NCBI RefSeq assembly: GCF_011766325.1
Contig: NZ_BLLG01000003.1
Coordinates: forward strand, 1 to 64,000
Reading direction: 5' to 3'
DNA length: 64,000 nt
DNA from: Streptomyces pacificus
Lineage (GTDB): Bacteria; Actinomycetota; Actinomycetes; Streptomycetales; Streptomycetaceae
The notes below the pieces were generated by a model. That model was not told the DNA's origin. It ran no database searches and saw nothing but the letters and a program-made list of their open reading frames with translations. Positions 34,583-41,510 of the stretch are shown here, piece by piece. A program made the translations under genes and the position numbers. Numbering within the stretch: the stretch's first letter is position 1; every line of letters starts with the position of its first letter.

Positions 34583-35113
34583 GCTGAGGCGGTCGAGCTG
34601 CATGTGTACGCCAACCAGGCGGTGCCTGGCCTCTTGCAGACCGAAGAGTATGCGCGGTCGGTGTTCATCAACTGGCGGCCTCTCCTGCACGAGGACGTGG
34701 TCGAGCAGAGGGTGACGGCACGTCTGGCCCGACAGGAGATCTTCTGCCGCACGCAGTTGCCCACCATCAGCTTCGTCATCGAGGAGTCGGTCCTGCGTCG
34801 GCCACTGGGCGGGTGGGGCATCATGCGTGGCCAGTTGGAGCAGTTTCTGCTCCACGGCCACCGGCGTAACGTGGAGATCCAGGTGCTGTCGACCGAGCGG
34901 GACGAGCACGCCGGACTGGCTGGTCCGTTCACCTTGATCGAGACGAAGGAAGGGCGGAGGATCGCGTACGTGGAGGCTCAGCAGGACAGCCGCCTCTACA
35001 CGGCGCGGAAGCCAGTTCGGGAGATTGAGGAGCAGTACGGACTCCTTCGGGCTCAAGCGCTCACTCCGCGCGAGTCGCTGGCCTTCGTCGAGAAGTTGCT
35101 TGGAGAGAGATGA
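34283..35113 (+). CDS. XRE regulator with DUF5753 domain (unit 1)
   Basis: A 276-aa protein from a GTG at 34283, 8 nt after GGGAGGAGC. The N-terminal HTH reads [20 protein letters not shown]. From about residue 95 the DUF5753 ligand-type domain begins ([20 protein letters not shown], later [20 protein letters not shown]). These Scr1-type regulators pair with a DUF397 protein encoded next to them, as here (ATGA overlap). Such pairs are proposed to act like toxin-antitoxin or developmental switches; the exact role is unknown. Confidence 0.85.
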   Translation: MNDEVRQPENEVGAGILSVFGRQLKLFRERAELNRVGFGSLTGYSASTIAAFEQGRRIPPSRFIDQADDLLGAGGVLLAGKEEVARSQYPTFFRDAAKLEAEAVELHVYANQAVPGLLQTEEYARSVFINWRPLLHEDVVEQRVTARLARQEIFCRTQLPTISFVIEESVLRRPLGGWGIMRGQLEQFLLHGHRRNVEIQVLSTERDEHAGLAGPFTLIETKEGRRIAYVEAQQDSRLYTARKPVREIEEQYGLLRAQALTPRESLAFVEKLLGER

Positions 35114-35304
35114 ACGTCGAACAGCCTGTACCCGAGTCAGCTTGGTTCAAGAGCACCTACAGCAGTGGCGCGGGCGGCGAATGCGTCGAGATCTCCGTCC
35201 GCCCCGCCACGGTCCACGTCCGCGACTCGAAGGACACGGCCCGAGCCGCACTGGCTGTTGCACCCGCGGCGTGGACCGCGTTCGTGCACTTCGCGGCGCG
35301 CTGA
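35110..35304 (+). CDS. DUF397 protein (unit 1)
   Basis: A 64-aa protein starting MNVEQPVPESAWFKSTYSSG, with the DUF397 hallmarks W-x-KSTYSSG, GECVEIS and VRDSKD, ending TAFVHFAAR. Its start overlaps the XRE stop. DUF397 proteins bind or antagonise their partner regulator in the cases known to me. Confidence 0.85.
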   Translation: MNVEQPVPESAWFKSTYSSGAGGECVEISVRPATVHVRDSKDTARAALAVAPAAWTAFVHFAAR

Positions 35305-35323
35305 CAGGGGTGGCATTCAGGTA

Positions 35324-35355
35324 GGCCCCCGGCAGACACATGCCTGCCGGGGGCC
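35324..35355 (+). terminator. Terminator after DUF397 unit 1
   Basis: Arms GGCCCCCGGCAG (35324-35335) and its complement (35344-35355) with an 8-nt loop, 20 bp past the stop. Confidence 0.8.
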
Positions 35356-35665
35356 TGCGCACGTCCCAGCGAGACTTCATGGGGTCGACGGTGGCGAACT
35401 CTGTTTAGCGATCGCCAGGGTTGATGGGTCTTCGAAGTTGGTGGGGGTGCTTGTCGGCTGACGCGCCTCGGCCGCCTCACGGAGCGCGACCCGACCAGGA
35501 CGTTCGACGGGCAGTGGGCGCACGCCGGGGTGCCGACGGTCGGCGGTGCCCCCATCAAGTTCGAAGACCCGGGTTGATGCCCTCTCGGATCTGGGCTGTG
35601 TGTGGGCGGTGTGCGTGTGTGCGGGGCGTGGCGTGACCGGGGTCCGTGACAGCGCCTTGGTCTCG

Positions 35666-36123
35666 CGAGCGGTGTTCGCCATGTGGCAACCACTGCTGGA
35701 CGAAGCGCTCATGGAACAGCGAGTAGCAGCACGCCTGGCACGGCAGGAGGTCTTCTCCCGACGCCCGGTGCCCATCTGAGTTTTGTCATCGAGGAGGCTG
35801 TCCTGCTTCGGCCACTCGGTGGTGAGGCGGTATGGCGGGGGCAGTTGGAGCAGCTCCTGCTGATCGAGGAGAAGCGGAACGTGGAGATGCAGGTGATGCC
35901 GCTCTCCCGTCAGGAACATGCGGGACTGGCCGGCCCGTTCACCTTGACGGAAATGAAGGATGGGCGCAGGATCGCCTACGCCGAGGTGCAGGGCGACAGC
36001 CGTGTCCACACGGAGCGCCAGAGGGTCCGGGAGCTTGAGCGTACGTACGGGTCCCTGCGCGCACAGGCTCACACTCCGGCAGAGTCCCGCGCGTTGATCG
36101 AGAAGCTGTTGGGAGAGAGATGA
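35666..36123 (+). pseudogene. Truncated, frameshifted XRE/DUF5753 regulator (unit 2)
   Basis: The sequence resembles the second half of the other two regulators. VFAMWQPLLDEALMEQRVAA is in one frame to about 35779. LSFVIEEAVLLRPLGGE and the rest, ending ALIEKLLGER, is in another. The HTH is missing: the repeat upstream region (35601-35665) is joined straight to mid-gene sequence, an internal deletion of several hundred base pairs. The following DUF397 gene is intact. It cannot make a DNA-binding regulator. Confidence 0.8.
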
Positions 36124-36323
36124 GCGGAGTAGCGGTCGGCCTTGGCTGGGACGGACTGGTATGGCTCAAGAGCACCTACAGCGCTGGTGACGGCGGGGAG
36201 TGCGTCGAGGTCGCCTCAGGACCAGGCGCCGTCCACGTCCGCGACTCGAAGGACGCGGCCCGAGCCGCACTGGCCGTGGCACCCGCGGCGTGGACCGCGT
36301 TCGTGCACTTCGCGGCGCGCTGA
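36120..36323 (+). CDS. DUF397 protein (unit 2)
   Basis: A 67-aa protein starting MSGVAVGLGWDGLVWLKSTY, with [16 protein letters not shown] and the same FVHFAAR end as unit 1. Its start overlaps the stop of the broken regulator. It may now be an orphan served by the regulators of units 1 or 3. Confidence 0.8.
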   Translation: MSGVAVGLGWDGLVWLKSTYSAGDGGECVEVASGPGAVHVRDSKDAARAALAVAPAAWTAFVHFAAR

Positions 36324-36342
36324 CAGGGGTGGCATCCAGGTG

Positions 36343-36374
36343 GGCCCCCGGCAGACACATGCCTGCCGGGGGCC
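36343..36374 (+). terminator. Terminator after DUF397 unit 2
   Basis: Same hairpin sequence as after unit 1: arms 36343-36354 and 36363-36374 with an 8-nt loop. Confidence 0.8.
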
Positions 36375-36470
36375 TGCGCACGTCCCAGCGAGACTCCATG
36401 GGGTCGACGGTGGCGGAGTCTGCGTAGCGTTGACCAGGGTTGACGCGCTGGCGGGTACGGGTTGTGTGTG

Positions 36471-36873
36471 TGGGCGGTGTGCTTGTGTGCGGGGCGTGGC
36501 GTGACCGGGGTCCGTGACGGCGCGTTGGTCTCAGGATCGGTGGCTGTGGTGGTCGTACGGGAGGAGCTGCGGCGTGAACGACGAGGTTCGTCAGCCGGAG
36601 AACGAGGTCGGGGCGGGCATCCTGTCGGTGTTCGGGCGGCAGTTGAAGCTGTTTCGGGAACGGGCGGAACTGGATCGGGTGGGTTTCGGTTCGCTGACCG
36701 GGTACTCGGCTTCGACCATCGCGGCGTTCGAGCAGGGGAGACGCATCCCGCCGTCGAGGTTCATCGACCAGGCGGATGACCTGCTCGGGGCGGGCGGGGT
36801 GCTGCTCGCAGGCAAGGAGGAGGTGGCTCGGTCCCAGTACCCGACGTTCTTCCGGGACGCGGCGAAGCTGGAG
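36471..36873 (+). repeat. Direct repeat, copy 2: promoter and HTH-coding part of an XRE gene
   Basis: Near-identical partner of 34180-34582 at an offset of 2291 bp, ending at the same codon. Confidence 0.85.
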
Positions 36874-37404
36874 TACGAGGCCGTCGAGCTGCACGTCTAC
36901 GCAAACCAGGCCGTGCCAGGACTCCTGCAGACCGAGGAATACGCGCGAGCCGTCTTTATGATGATGCGGCCACCCATGGACGACGAACTGATCGAGCAAC
37001 GCGTGGGAGCCCGCCTGGCTCGGCAGGAGATCTTGTCCGGCAGTGATGCCCCGCTTGCCAGCTTTGTCATCGATGAAGCCGTGCTGAGACGTCCCGTCGG
37101 CGGCCGAGGCATCCTGCGTGCCCAGCTTGAGCACATCCTCCTGATGAGGGAGCGGCGGAACATCGAGGTCCAGGTGATGCCGCTCGACCGTGAGGAGAAC
37201 GCCGGCATGGCTGGTCCCTTCACCTTGATCGAGACGAGGGAAGGGCGGAGGATCGCGTACGTTGAGGTACAGAACGTGAGCCGCCTGCAGACGGAGCGGG
37301 ACCGCGTCCGTGCGCTGGAGGCCAAGTACGGGATCATCAGGGCGCAGGCCCTGACACCCCGGGAATCATCAACGTATGTAGAGAAGTTGCTGGGAGAGCC
37401 ATGA
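36574..37404 (+). CDS. XRE regulator with DUF5753 domain (unit 3)
   Basis: A 276-aa protein from a GTG at 36574 with the same ribosome site as unit 1. Residues 1-100 are almost the same as unit 1, including the recognition region [13 protein letters not shown]. The DUF5753 part differs ([40 protein letters not shown]). So the two regulators should bind the same DNA but sense different partners or ligands. Coupled to its own DUF397 gene by ATGA. Confidence 0.85.
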   Translation: MNDEVRQPENEVGAGILSVFGRQLKLFRERAELDRVGFGSLTGYSASTIAAFEQGRRIPPSRFIDQADDLLGAGGVLLAGKEEVARSQYPTFFRDAAKLEYEAVELHVYANQAVPGLLQTEEYARAVFMMMRPPMDDELIEQRVGARLARQEILSGSDAPLASFVIDEAVLRRPVGGRGILRAQLEHILLMRERRNIEVQVMPLDREENAGMAGPFTLIETREGRRIAYVEVQNVSRLQTERDRVRALEAKYGIIRAQALTPRESSTYVEKLLGEP

Positions 37405-37604
37405 GCGTGCACGTAAGTCAGACGCACATAGACCAGTTGGTATGGCGCACGAGCAGCTACAGCAGCGAGGAAGGCGGGGAGTGCGTCGAGGTCGCCTCAG
37501 GACCAGGCGCCGTCCACGTCCGCGACTCGAAGGACACGGCCCGAGCCGCACTGGCCGTGGCACCCGTGGCGTGGACCGCGTTCGTCCACTTCGCGGCAGT
37601 CTGA
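37401..37604 (+). CDS. DUF397 protein (unit 3)
   Basis: A 67-aa protein starting [20 protein letters not shown], with [10 protein letters not shown] and VRDSKD. Start overlaps the regulator stop. Confidence 0.85.
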   Translation: MSVHVSQTHIDQLVWRTSSYSSEEGGECVEVASGPGAVHVRDSKDTARAALAVAPVAWTAFVHFAAV

Positions 37605-37628
37605 CGGGAGAGGCGGCCGTCGCAGGGG

Positions 37629-37654
37629 CCTCGGCGGGCACGCGCCTGCCGAGG
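37629..37654 (+). terminator. Terminator after DUF397 unit 3
   Basis: Arms 37629-37639 and 37644-37654 pair over 11 bp with one mismatch around a 4-nt loop, 25 bp past the stop. Confidence 0.65.
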
Positions 37655-37879
37655 CCCGTGAGCGTTCCTGTCTTGCGCCGCACCTTCGGTGCCCCTGGTG
37701 CGCCCGGTGACCGGTCCGCAGTCACGGTGGGCAGGGCAACGCCGACCGCCTGACCGCGCGCTGCGACCGGCCCGCCCCGTCGGCCATTCCCACCGGCCCG
37801 CCGCCGCGCCTACCCGGCGGTCCGGACCAGGTGAGTCGAACTGGCCCATTCTAAGGCGGAGTTACTGTAGGTTCCTGCC

Positions 37880-38743
37880 ATGAATCAGGGCAAGATGAGC
37901 GAGAACCCCGAGTCGCGCTTCTCCGTGGTGCTGGTGGGTTCGGCCAGGCTTCCGGGCGTGCGGATCCAACGGGAGGCGTACCTCCGCAAGGCGCTGGCGC
38001 GCTACTGCTCCGAGGAGGAGATCCGCAGGGCGGTCGAGGAGAGCCCGGCGGCGGCGGGTATCGCCGCCGACGTCCTGGACCGGGCGGCCGACGATTCCAT
38101 CCGCTACGAGACGGCCAAGGTCAGCGCTCTCTCGGCCGCTGCCGGGCTTCCGGGCCTGTTCGCCCTCCCCGCCACCGTGCCGGCCGACCTGGCCCAGTAC
38201 TTCGGCCACATGCTGCGCATCTCGCAGAAGCTCGCCTACCTCTACAGCTGGCCCGACCTGTTCTCCGACGACGGCGATGACGTCGACGACGCGACCATGG
38301 GGATGCTCACGCTGTTCTTCGGCGTGATGTTCGGTACCCAGTCGGCGAACGCCGCCGTGGGGAAGGTCGCGGGGATGATGGCGGAGCAGGTCGCCAAGAA
38401 GCTGCCGCAGAGGGCGCTCACCCAGGGTGTCGTCTACCCCGTGGTGAAGAAGGTCGCGGCCTACATCGGTGTGCAGATGACGAAGCAGACCTTCGCCAAG
38501 AGCGTCTCGAAGGCCATCCCGGTCCTTGGGGCCGCTGTGTCCGGCACGCTCACCTACACGACCTACCGGCCCATGGCCAGGCGGCTGAAGAAGCACCTCT
38601 CCGAGTCGGTCCTGGCGAAGCCGGCGCACCGCGTCGTGGTCGTGGAGGCCGAGGAGGTCCGCGAGACCTTCGTCCCGAAACCCGCCGAGGGCTCCGCCTC
38701 CGACGGGACCGCCGCCACGGCGGACCGCCCTCAGCCCTCGTAG
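37880..38743 (+). CDS. EcsC-family protein
   Basis: A 287-aa protein starting MNQGKMSENPESRF. The block AAAGLPGLFALPATVPADLA followed by YFGHMLRISQKLAYLYSWPD is characteristic of the EcsC family (PF12787). Hydrophobic Ala/Gly-rich helices follow (LTLFFGVMFGTQSANAAVGK, VLGAAVSGTLTYTTY) that may associate with membranes. The C-terminus is charged and disordered. EcsC-like proteins are found in many conflict-system neighbourhoods, but their activity is unknown. It sits alone in the island between pglX and pglY. Confidence 0.7.
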   Translation: MNQGKMSENPESRFSVVLVGSARLPGVRIQREAYLRKALARYCSEEEIRRAVEESPAAAGIAADVLDRAADDSIRYETAKVSALSAAAGLPGLFALPATVPADLAQYFGHMLRISQKLAYLYSWPDLFSDDGDDVDDATMGMLTLFFGVMFGTQSANAAVGKVAGMMAEQVAKKLPQRALTQGVVYPVVKKVAAYIGVQMTKQTFAKSVSKAIPVLGAAVSGTLTYTTYRPMARRLKKHLSESVLAKPAHRVVVVEAEEVRETFVPKPAEGSASDGTAATADRPQPS

Positions 38744-38817
38744 GCCGCCCAGGATGAGAAGCGGAGGGCAATCCCCGCGCACGCTTCCGTCGAAGCGTGT
38801 TTCCCCGGCCCGAGCGG

Positions 38818-38949
38818 TCAGCGCAACGTCCGTCGTGCCGCGCTGATGAGGTTGCGCGCGTCCGTGCCGTACACGGCGGACTCGCGGAGCGTTCTCCAGG
38901 TCCGCGCGTAGGTGTCGACGCTTGCCGCGTCGTCGATCCACAACTCCTC
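38818..38949 (-). pseudogene. C-terminal fragment, probably of a regulator
   Basis: On the minus strand ELWIDDAASVDTYARTWRTL then RESAVYGTDARNLISAARRT reads like the C-terminal end of an XRE-type Streptomyces regulator (acidic-VxxY...W..LR..A followed by a short helix). Upstream sequence does not continue the protein. A decayed remnant is the best explanation. Confidence 0.35.
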
Positions 38950-38993
38950 GGCCCCCGGAGGACAGGGGCCGGCCCCTGCGAAGAGGAATCGCC

Positions 38994-39650
38994 TTGCCCG
39001 CACAACACGACATCGCAGCCGAGACGGAGCTGTGGGACGCCTTCGCCGCTTCCGCCTTCAAGGACGACGCGGAGCCGGGCTTCTGCTGGACCCAGTACGC
39101 AGGACACGGACCCGGCCCGGAGCTACTGGGCGACCCGCGCTCGGTGCTGGAGATCGGCTGTGGCACCGGCCGTGCTCTCGCCTACCTCGCCGGGCGAGGC
39201 ATCGATGCCCGGGGTGTCGACCTGTCTCCCGTCATGGTCAAGAAGACCACCGCGAAATGGGGTGGCACCGGCGCGGAGTTCGTGTGCTCCGAGGTGCTGG
39301 AGTACCTGAGCGAGCACAAGGAGGTGTACGACGCGGTCTACTCGGTCTTCGGTGCCGCCTGGTTCACCGACCCGAGCCGTCTCTTCCCCCTTGTCCGCCG
39401 GCGGCTCGGGCCCGGCGGCGTCTTCGCGTGCTCGCAGCCTCCGGCCATCCCCGGCGCGTACGGGCCGCAGGGCATGTACAAGGGAGGCTTCGCCGGGAAG
39501 GCGATGTTCACCTACCGCTACAGCTACCGCCCGGCCGTCTGGGAGCGCCTGCTCACCCGAGCCGGGTTCGCCACGGCCGAAGCGCGGGTCCTCGACGCGC
39601 CTCACTCTGGGCACATCGGGACGCTCCTGGTACGCGCGGTCGCTCCGTGA
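38994..39650 (+). CDS. Class I SAM-dependent methyltransferase
   Basis: A 218-aa protein read from a TTG at 38994 (LPAQHDIAAETELWDAF), about 7 nt after GAGGAA; a TTG at 38922 is also in frame. Motif I is VLEIGCGTGRALAYL, followed by GVDLSPVMVKK. The C-terminal region holds the QPPAIPGAYGPQGM loop and a WERLLTRAGFATAEARVL block. It looks like a small-molecule methyltransferase. Its neighbours are fragments, so no pathway can be proposed. Confidence 0.75.
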   Translation: MPAQHDIAAETELWDAFAASAFKDDAEPGFCWTQYAGHGPGPELLGDPRSVLEIGCGTGRALAYLAGRGIDARGVDLSPVMVKKTTAKWGGTGAEFVCSEVLEYLSEHKEVYDAVYSVFGAAWFTDPSRLFPLVRRRLGPGGVFACSQPPAIPGAYGPQGMYKGGFAGKAMFTYRYSYRPAVWERLLTRAGFATAEARVLDAPHSGHIGTLLVRAVAP

Positions 39651-39667
39651 CGGACCCGCTCGGCCTT

Positions 39668-39873
39668 CCTTCTCGACAGCGTCTCGGCGGCCACCGCCGC
39701 GGATCTGGTGCCCGCCGTCGACACGACCGCCGTCCGGCTGCTCGACGCGGCCGTGCCCGTCGCACCCGACGCGGGGCCGCACGATCCGCGGCTGCGCCTG
39801 CTGGTCCCGCACGCGCTCGCCGCGCTGAGACGTCCTGTCGGCGGCCGAGGCATCCCGCGTGGCCGGCTGAGGG
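39668..39873 (+). pseudogene. Chimeric fragment: NB-ARC gene piece joined to XRE gene piece
   Basis: 39668-39826 is a near copy of 42641-42799 from the NB-ARC gene downstream (same reading LLDSVSAATAADLVPAVDTT), at an offset of 2973 bp. It then changes directly into sequence matching 37084 onward of the unit 3 regulator (DNA CTGAGACGTCC, GTCGGCGGCCGAGGCATC). The join falls at a shared GCTG. This is debris from illegitimate recombination, not a gene. Confidence 0.8.
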
Positions 39874-39967
39874 CCGAAGTGGCGGCCCGAGACGGCGAGG
39901 CGTCTCGTCATCGCCGGGCGCGGTGATCTCCCGGCGGGAGGACTCGCCCGCCTTCCCGCCCCGTTGG

Positions 39968-40609
39968 TCACCGCGAGCCGCGAGACCTCCCCGACACCCC
40001 GGTCACCTGCGGCGGTTCCAAAGGGGCGATCTCCCGATCGAAGAATGCGTGGAATTCCTCGCCGCGCTCGTACAGCGCGTCGAATCCGGCGTTCGTCTCC
40101 CGGATCAGTGACCGATCGGTGTAGCGATTCGCTCCGTCCGCGTTTCCCTCATCGTCGTACACGACCTCGTACATCACCGCATCACCGAGAACGACGACCT
40201 CCGGAACGGGCCGAATCCGCTCGATGCCCGCGATATCGCGGGCATCGAGCACCTTGATGTCGTCGCCCACGTCCACACGTACCCTCAGGACGTGCAATTC
40301 CCATTGCACATAAGGCGTGACCGGGAATTCCACGACGCGGAGCCGACGGTGCCCGACGCCCGATCGCGACGCCTTGTGCAGCTCCTGCGCGTAGTCCTCA
40401 CGCCTCTCGTCGGCCAGTGTCAGCGCTCTCTCCCAGTCGCCGGCGGCGAAGGCCTCCCAACTCGGGAAGCCACGCTCCTGGAAGTGCTGGCCGCGCTCCA
40501 GCTTGTTGAGGAAGCCGATCCCGGCGCCGGAGTAGATCCGGCCGAGGTCGGCGTGGTACGTGGGGCGGTCCAGGCGTTCGGAGGCGCCGCCGGGGAAGGA
40601 GTCAAACAC
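39968..40609 (-). CDS. DUF6879-type protein
   Basis: A 213-aa protein from a GTG at 40609 (VFDSFPGGASERLDRPTYHA) that overlaps the stop of the upstream small gene by 8 nt. Typical features of the family I recall are WELHVLRVRVDVGDDIKVLD and FPVTPYVQWELH, then VVLGDAVMYEVVYDDEG and a C-terminal helix with RETNAGFDALYERGEEFHAF. These proteins are common in Streptomyces and often lie next to a small partner gene, as here. Function unknown. Confidence 0.65.
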   Translation of the reverse strand: MFDSFPGGASERLDRPTYHADLGRIYSGAGIGFLNKLERGQHFQERGFPSWEAFAAGDWERALTLADERREDYAQELHKASRSGVGHRRLRVVEFPVTPYVQWELHVLRVRVDVGDDIKVLDARDIAGIERIRPVPEVVVLGDAVMYEVVYDDEGNADGANRYTDRSLIRETNAGFDALYERGEEFHAFFDREIAPLEPPQVTGVSGRSRGSR

Positions 40610-40877
40610 CGGGGATGTCCGGCTTCGCCGCGATGAGCATGTTCCTCGGGATGACCACCAGTCGTTCGTCCGATCCGATCGAGACCCCGTCGGGCAGGTT
40701 CTTGCCGAGTGACTGCGTGAGGTCCCGGCCGATGACGGCGATGTCGCCGTTGGCGAGTTCCCAGATGTCAGGGCAGTCGGGAGTTCCGGTGGTGTTTCCG
40801 AGTTCCCGGGGTGATTTTCCCAGCCGTCGCTTGAAACGCGTGGCCGGATCCGCTTCCCATGGCCTGGACATCCCCAT
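40602..40877 (-). CDS. Small partner protein of the DUF6879 gene
   Basis: A 91-aa protein starting MGMSRPWEADPATRFKRRLG, preceded by GAGGGGGC. It contains the block WELANGDIAVIGRDLTQSLG and a conserved-looking C-terminus RLVVIPRNMLIAAKPDIPGV. Small proteins of this type usually sit directly upstream of DUF6879 genes. The pair may act like a toxin-antitoxin unit; there is no direct evidence. Confidence 0.65.
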   Translation of the reverse strand: MGMSRPWEADPATRFKRRLGKSPRELGNTTGTPDCPDIWELANGDIAVIGRDLTQSLGKNLPDGVSIGSDERLVVIPRNMLIAAKPDIPGV

Positions 40878-41081
40878 CGCCCCCTCGATCGGTCGGGATG
40901 CATCACTGTAGCCTGCAGCGCGACGACCTGGCCAGGTGTCATGACCTGCCCCCAGGGGTGTTGTCGAGGACTGATTCCTCCTTGTTCCATGGCGCTCAGG
41001 GCGGGAATGATATCGACCGCAATGACGATCATGTCACCGTCTGACGAGTGACACCTTTCAGTTCCGCTGTCGGAGAATCGG

Positions 41082-41510
41082 GTGAACGGAGGGGCGGCTG
41101 TGGACGCGGAAGTGGCCTTGCTCGCACAGAGCGCGGGGACCACCCTGGTCGCGTTGATGGCGACCGACGCCTGGCAGCACATGCGTGACGGGATCACACG
41201 GCTCTGGCGCCGGACGCAACCCGAACGTGCCGACACCGTCGCCGCCGAGTTGGAGGCCGGACGCGAGGACGTCCTGGCCGCCATCGCGACGGACGACCGG
41301 GAAACCCTGGACGAGCTGCGCCTCCAATGGCAGGGCTCGGTCCGGCGGCTGCTCGTCGCCCGGCCCGCCGCCGTCGAGGAACTGCGCGCGCTCCTGGACC
41401 GACTCGACCCCGACGGCTCGGCCGCCCGGCAGATCACCCAGCACGCCGCCGCGTCCGGCCAGGGCAGGGTCTACCAGGCGGGACGTGACCAGCACATCAC
41501 CGAGCGATGA
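41082..41510 (+). CDS. Small helical effector with C-terminal amyloid-like motif (Bell-type candidate)
   Basis: A 142-aa protein starting MNGGAAVDAEVALLAQSAGT. Residues 8-110 are predicted helices with a hydrophobic N-terminal helix (ALLAQSAGTTLVALMATDAW), then charged helices. This resembles the Bell (bacterial HeLo-like) membrane-active domain, in my reading. The end holds GQGRVYQAGRDQHITER (126-142). The next protein carries a matching GRVYQSRGDQHITE at its N-terminus. Such shared motifs let a receptor nucleate an effector that then kills the cell. The stop overlaps the next start (ATGA). Confidence 0.65.
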   Translation: MNGGAAVDAEVALLAQSAGTTLVALMATDAWQHMRDGITRLWRRTQPERADTVAAELEAGREDVLAAIATDDRETLDELRLQWQGSVRRLLVARPAAVEELRALLDRLDPDGSAARQITQHAAASGQGRVYQAGRDQHITER

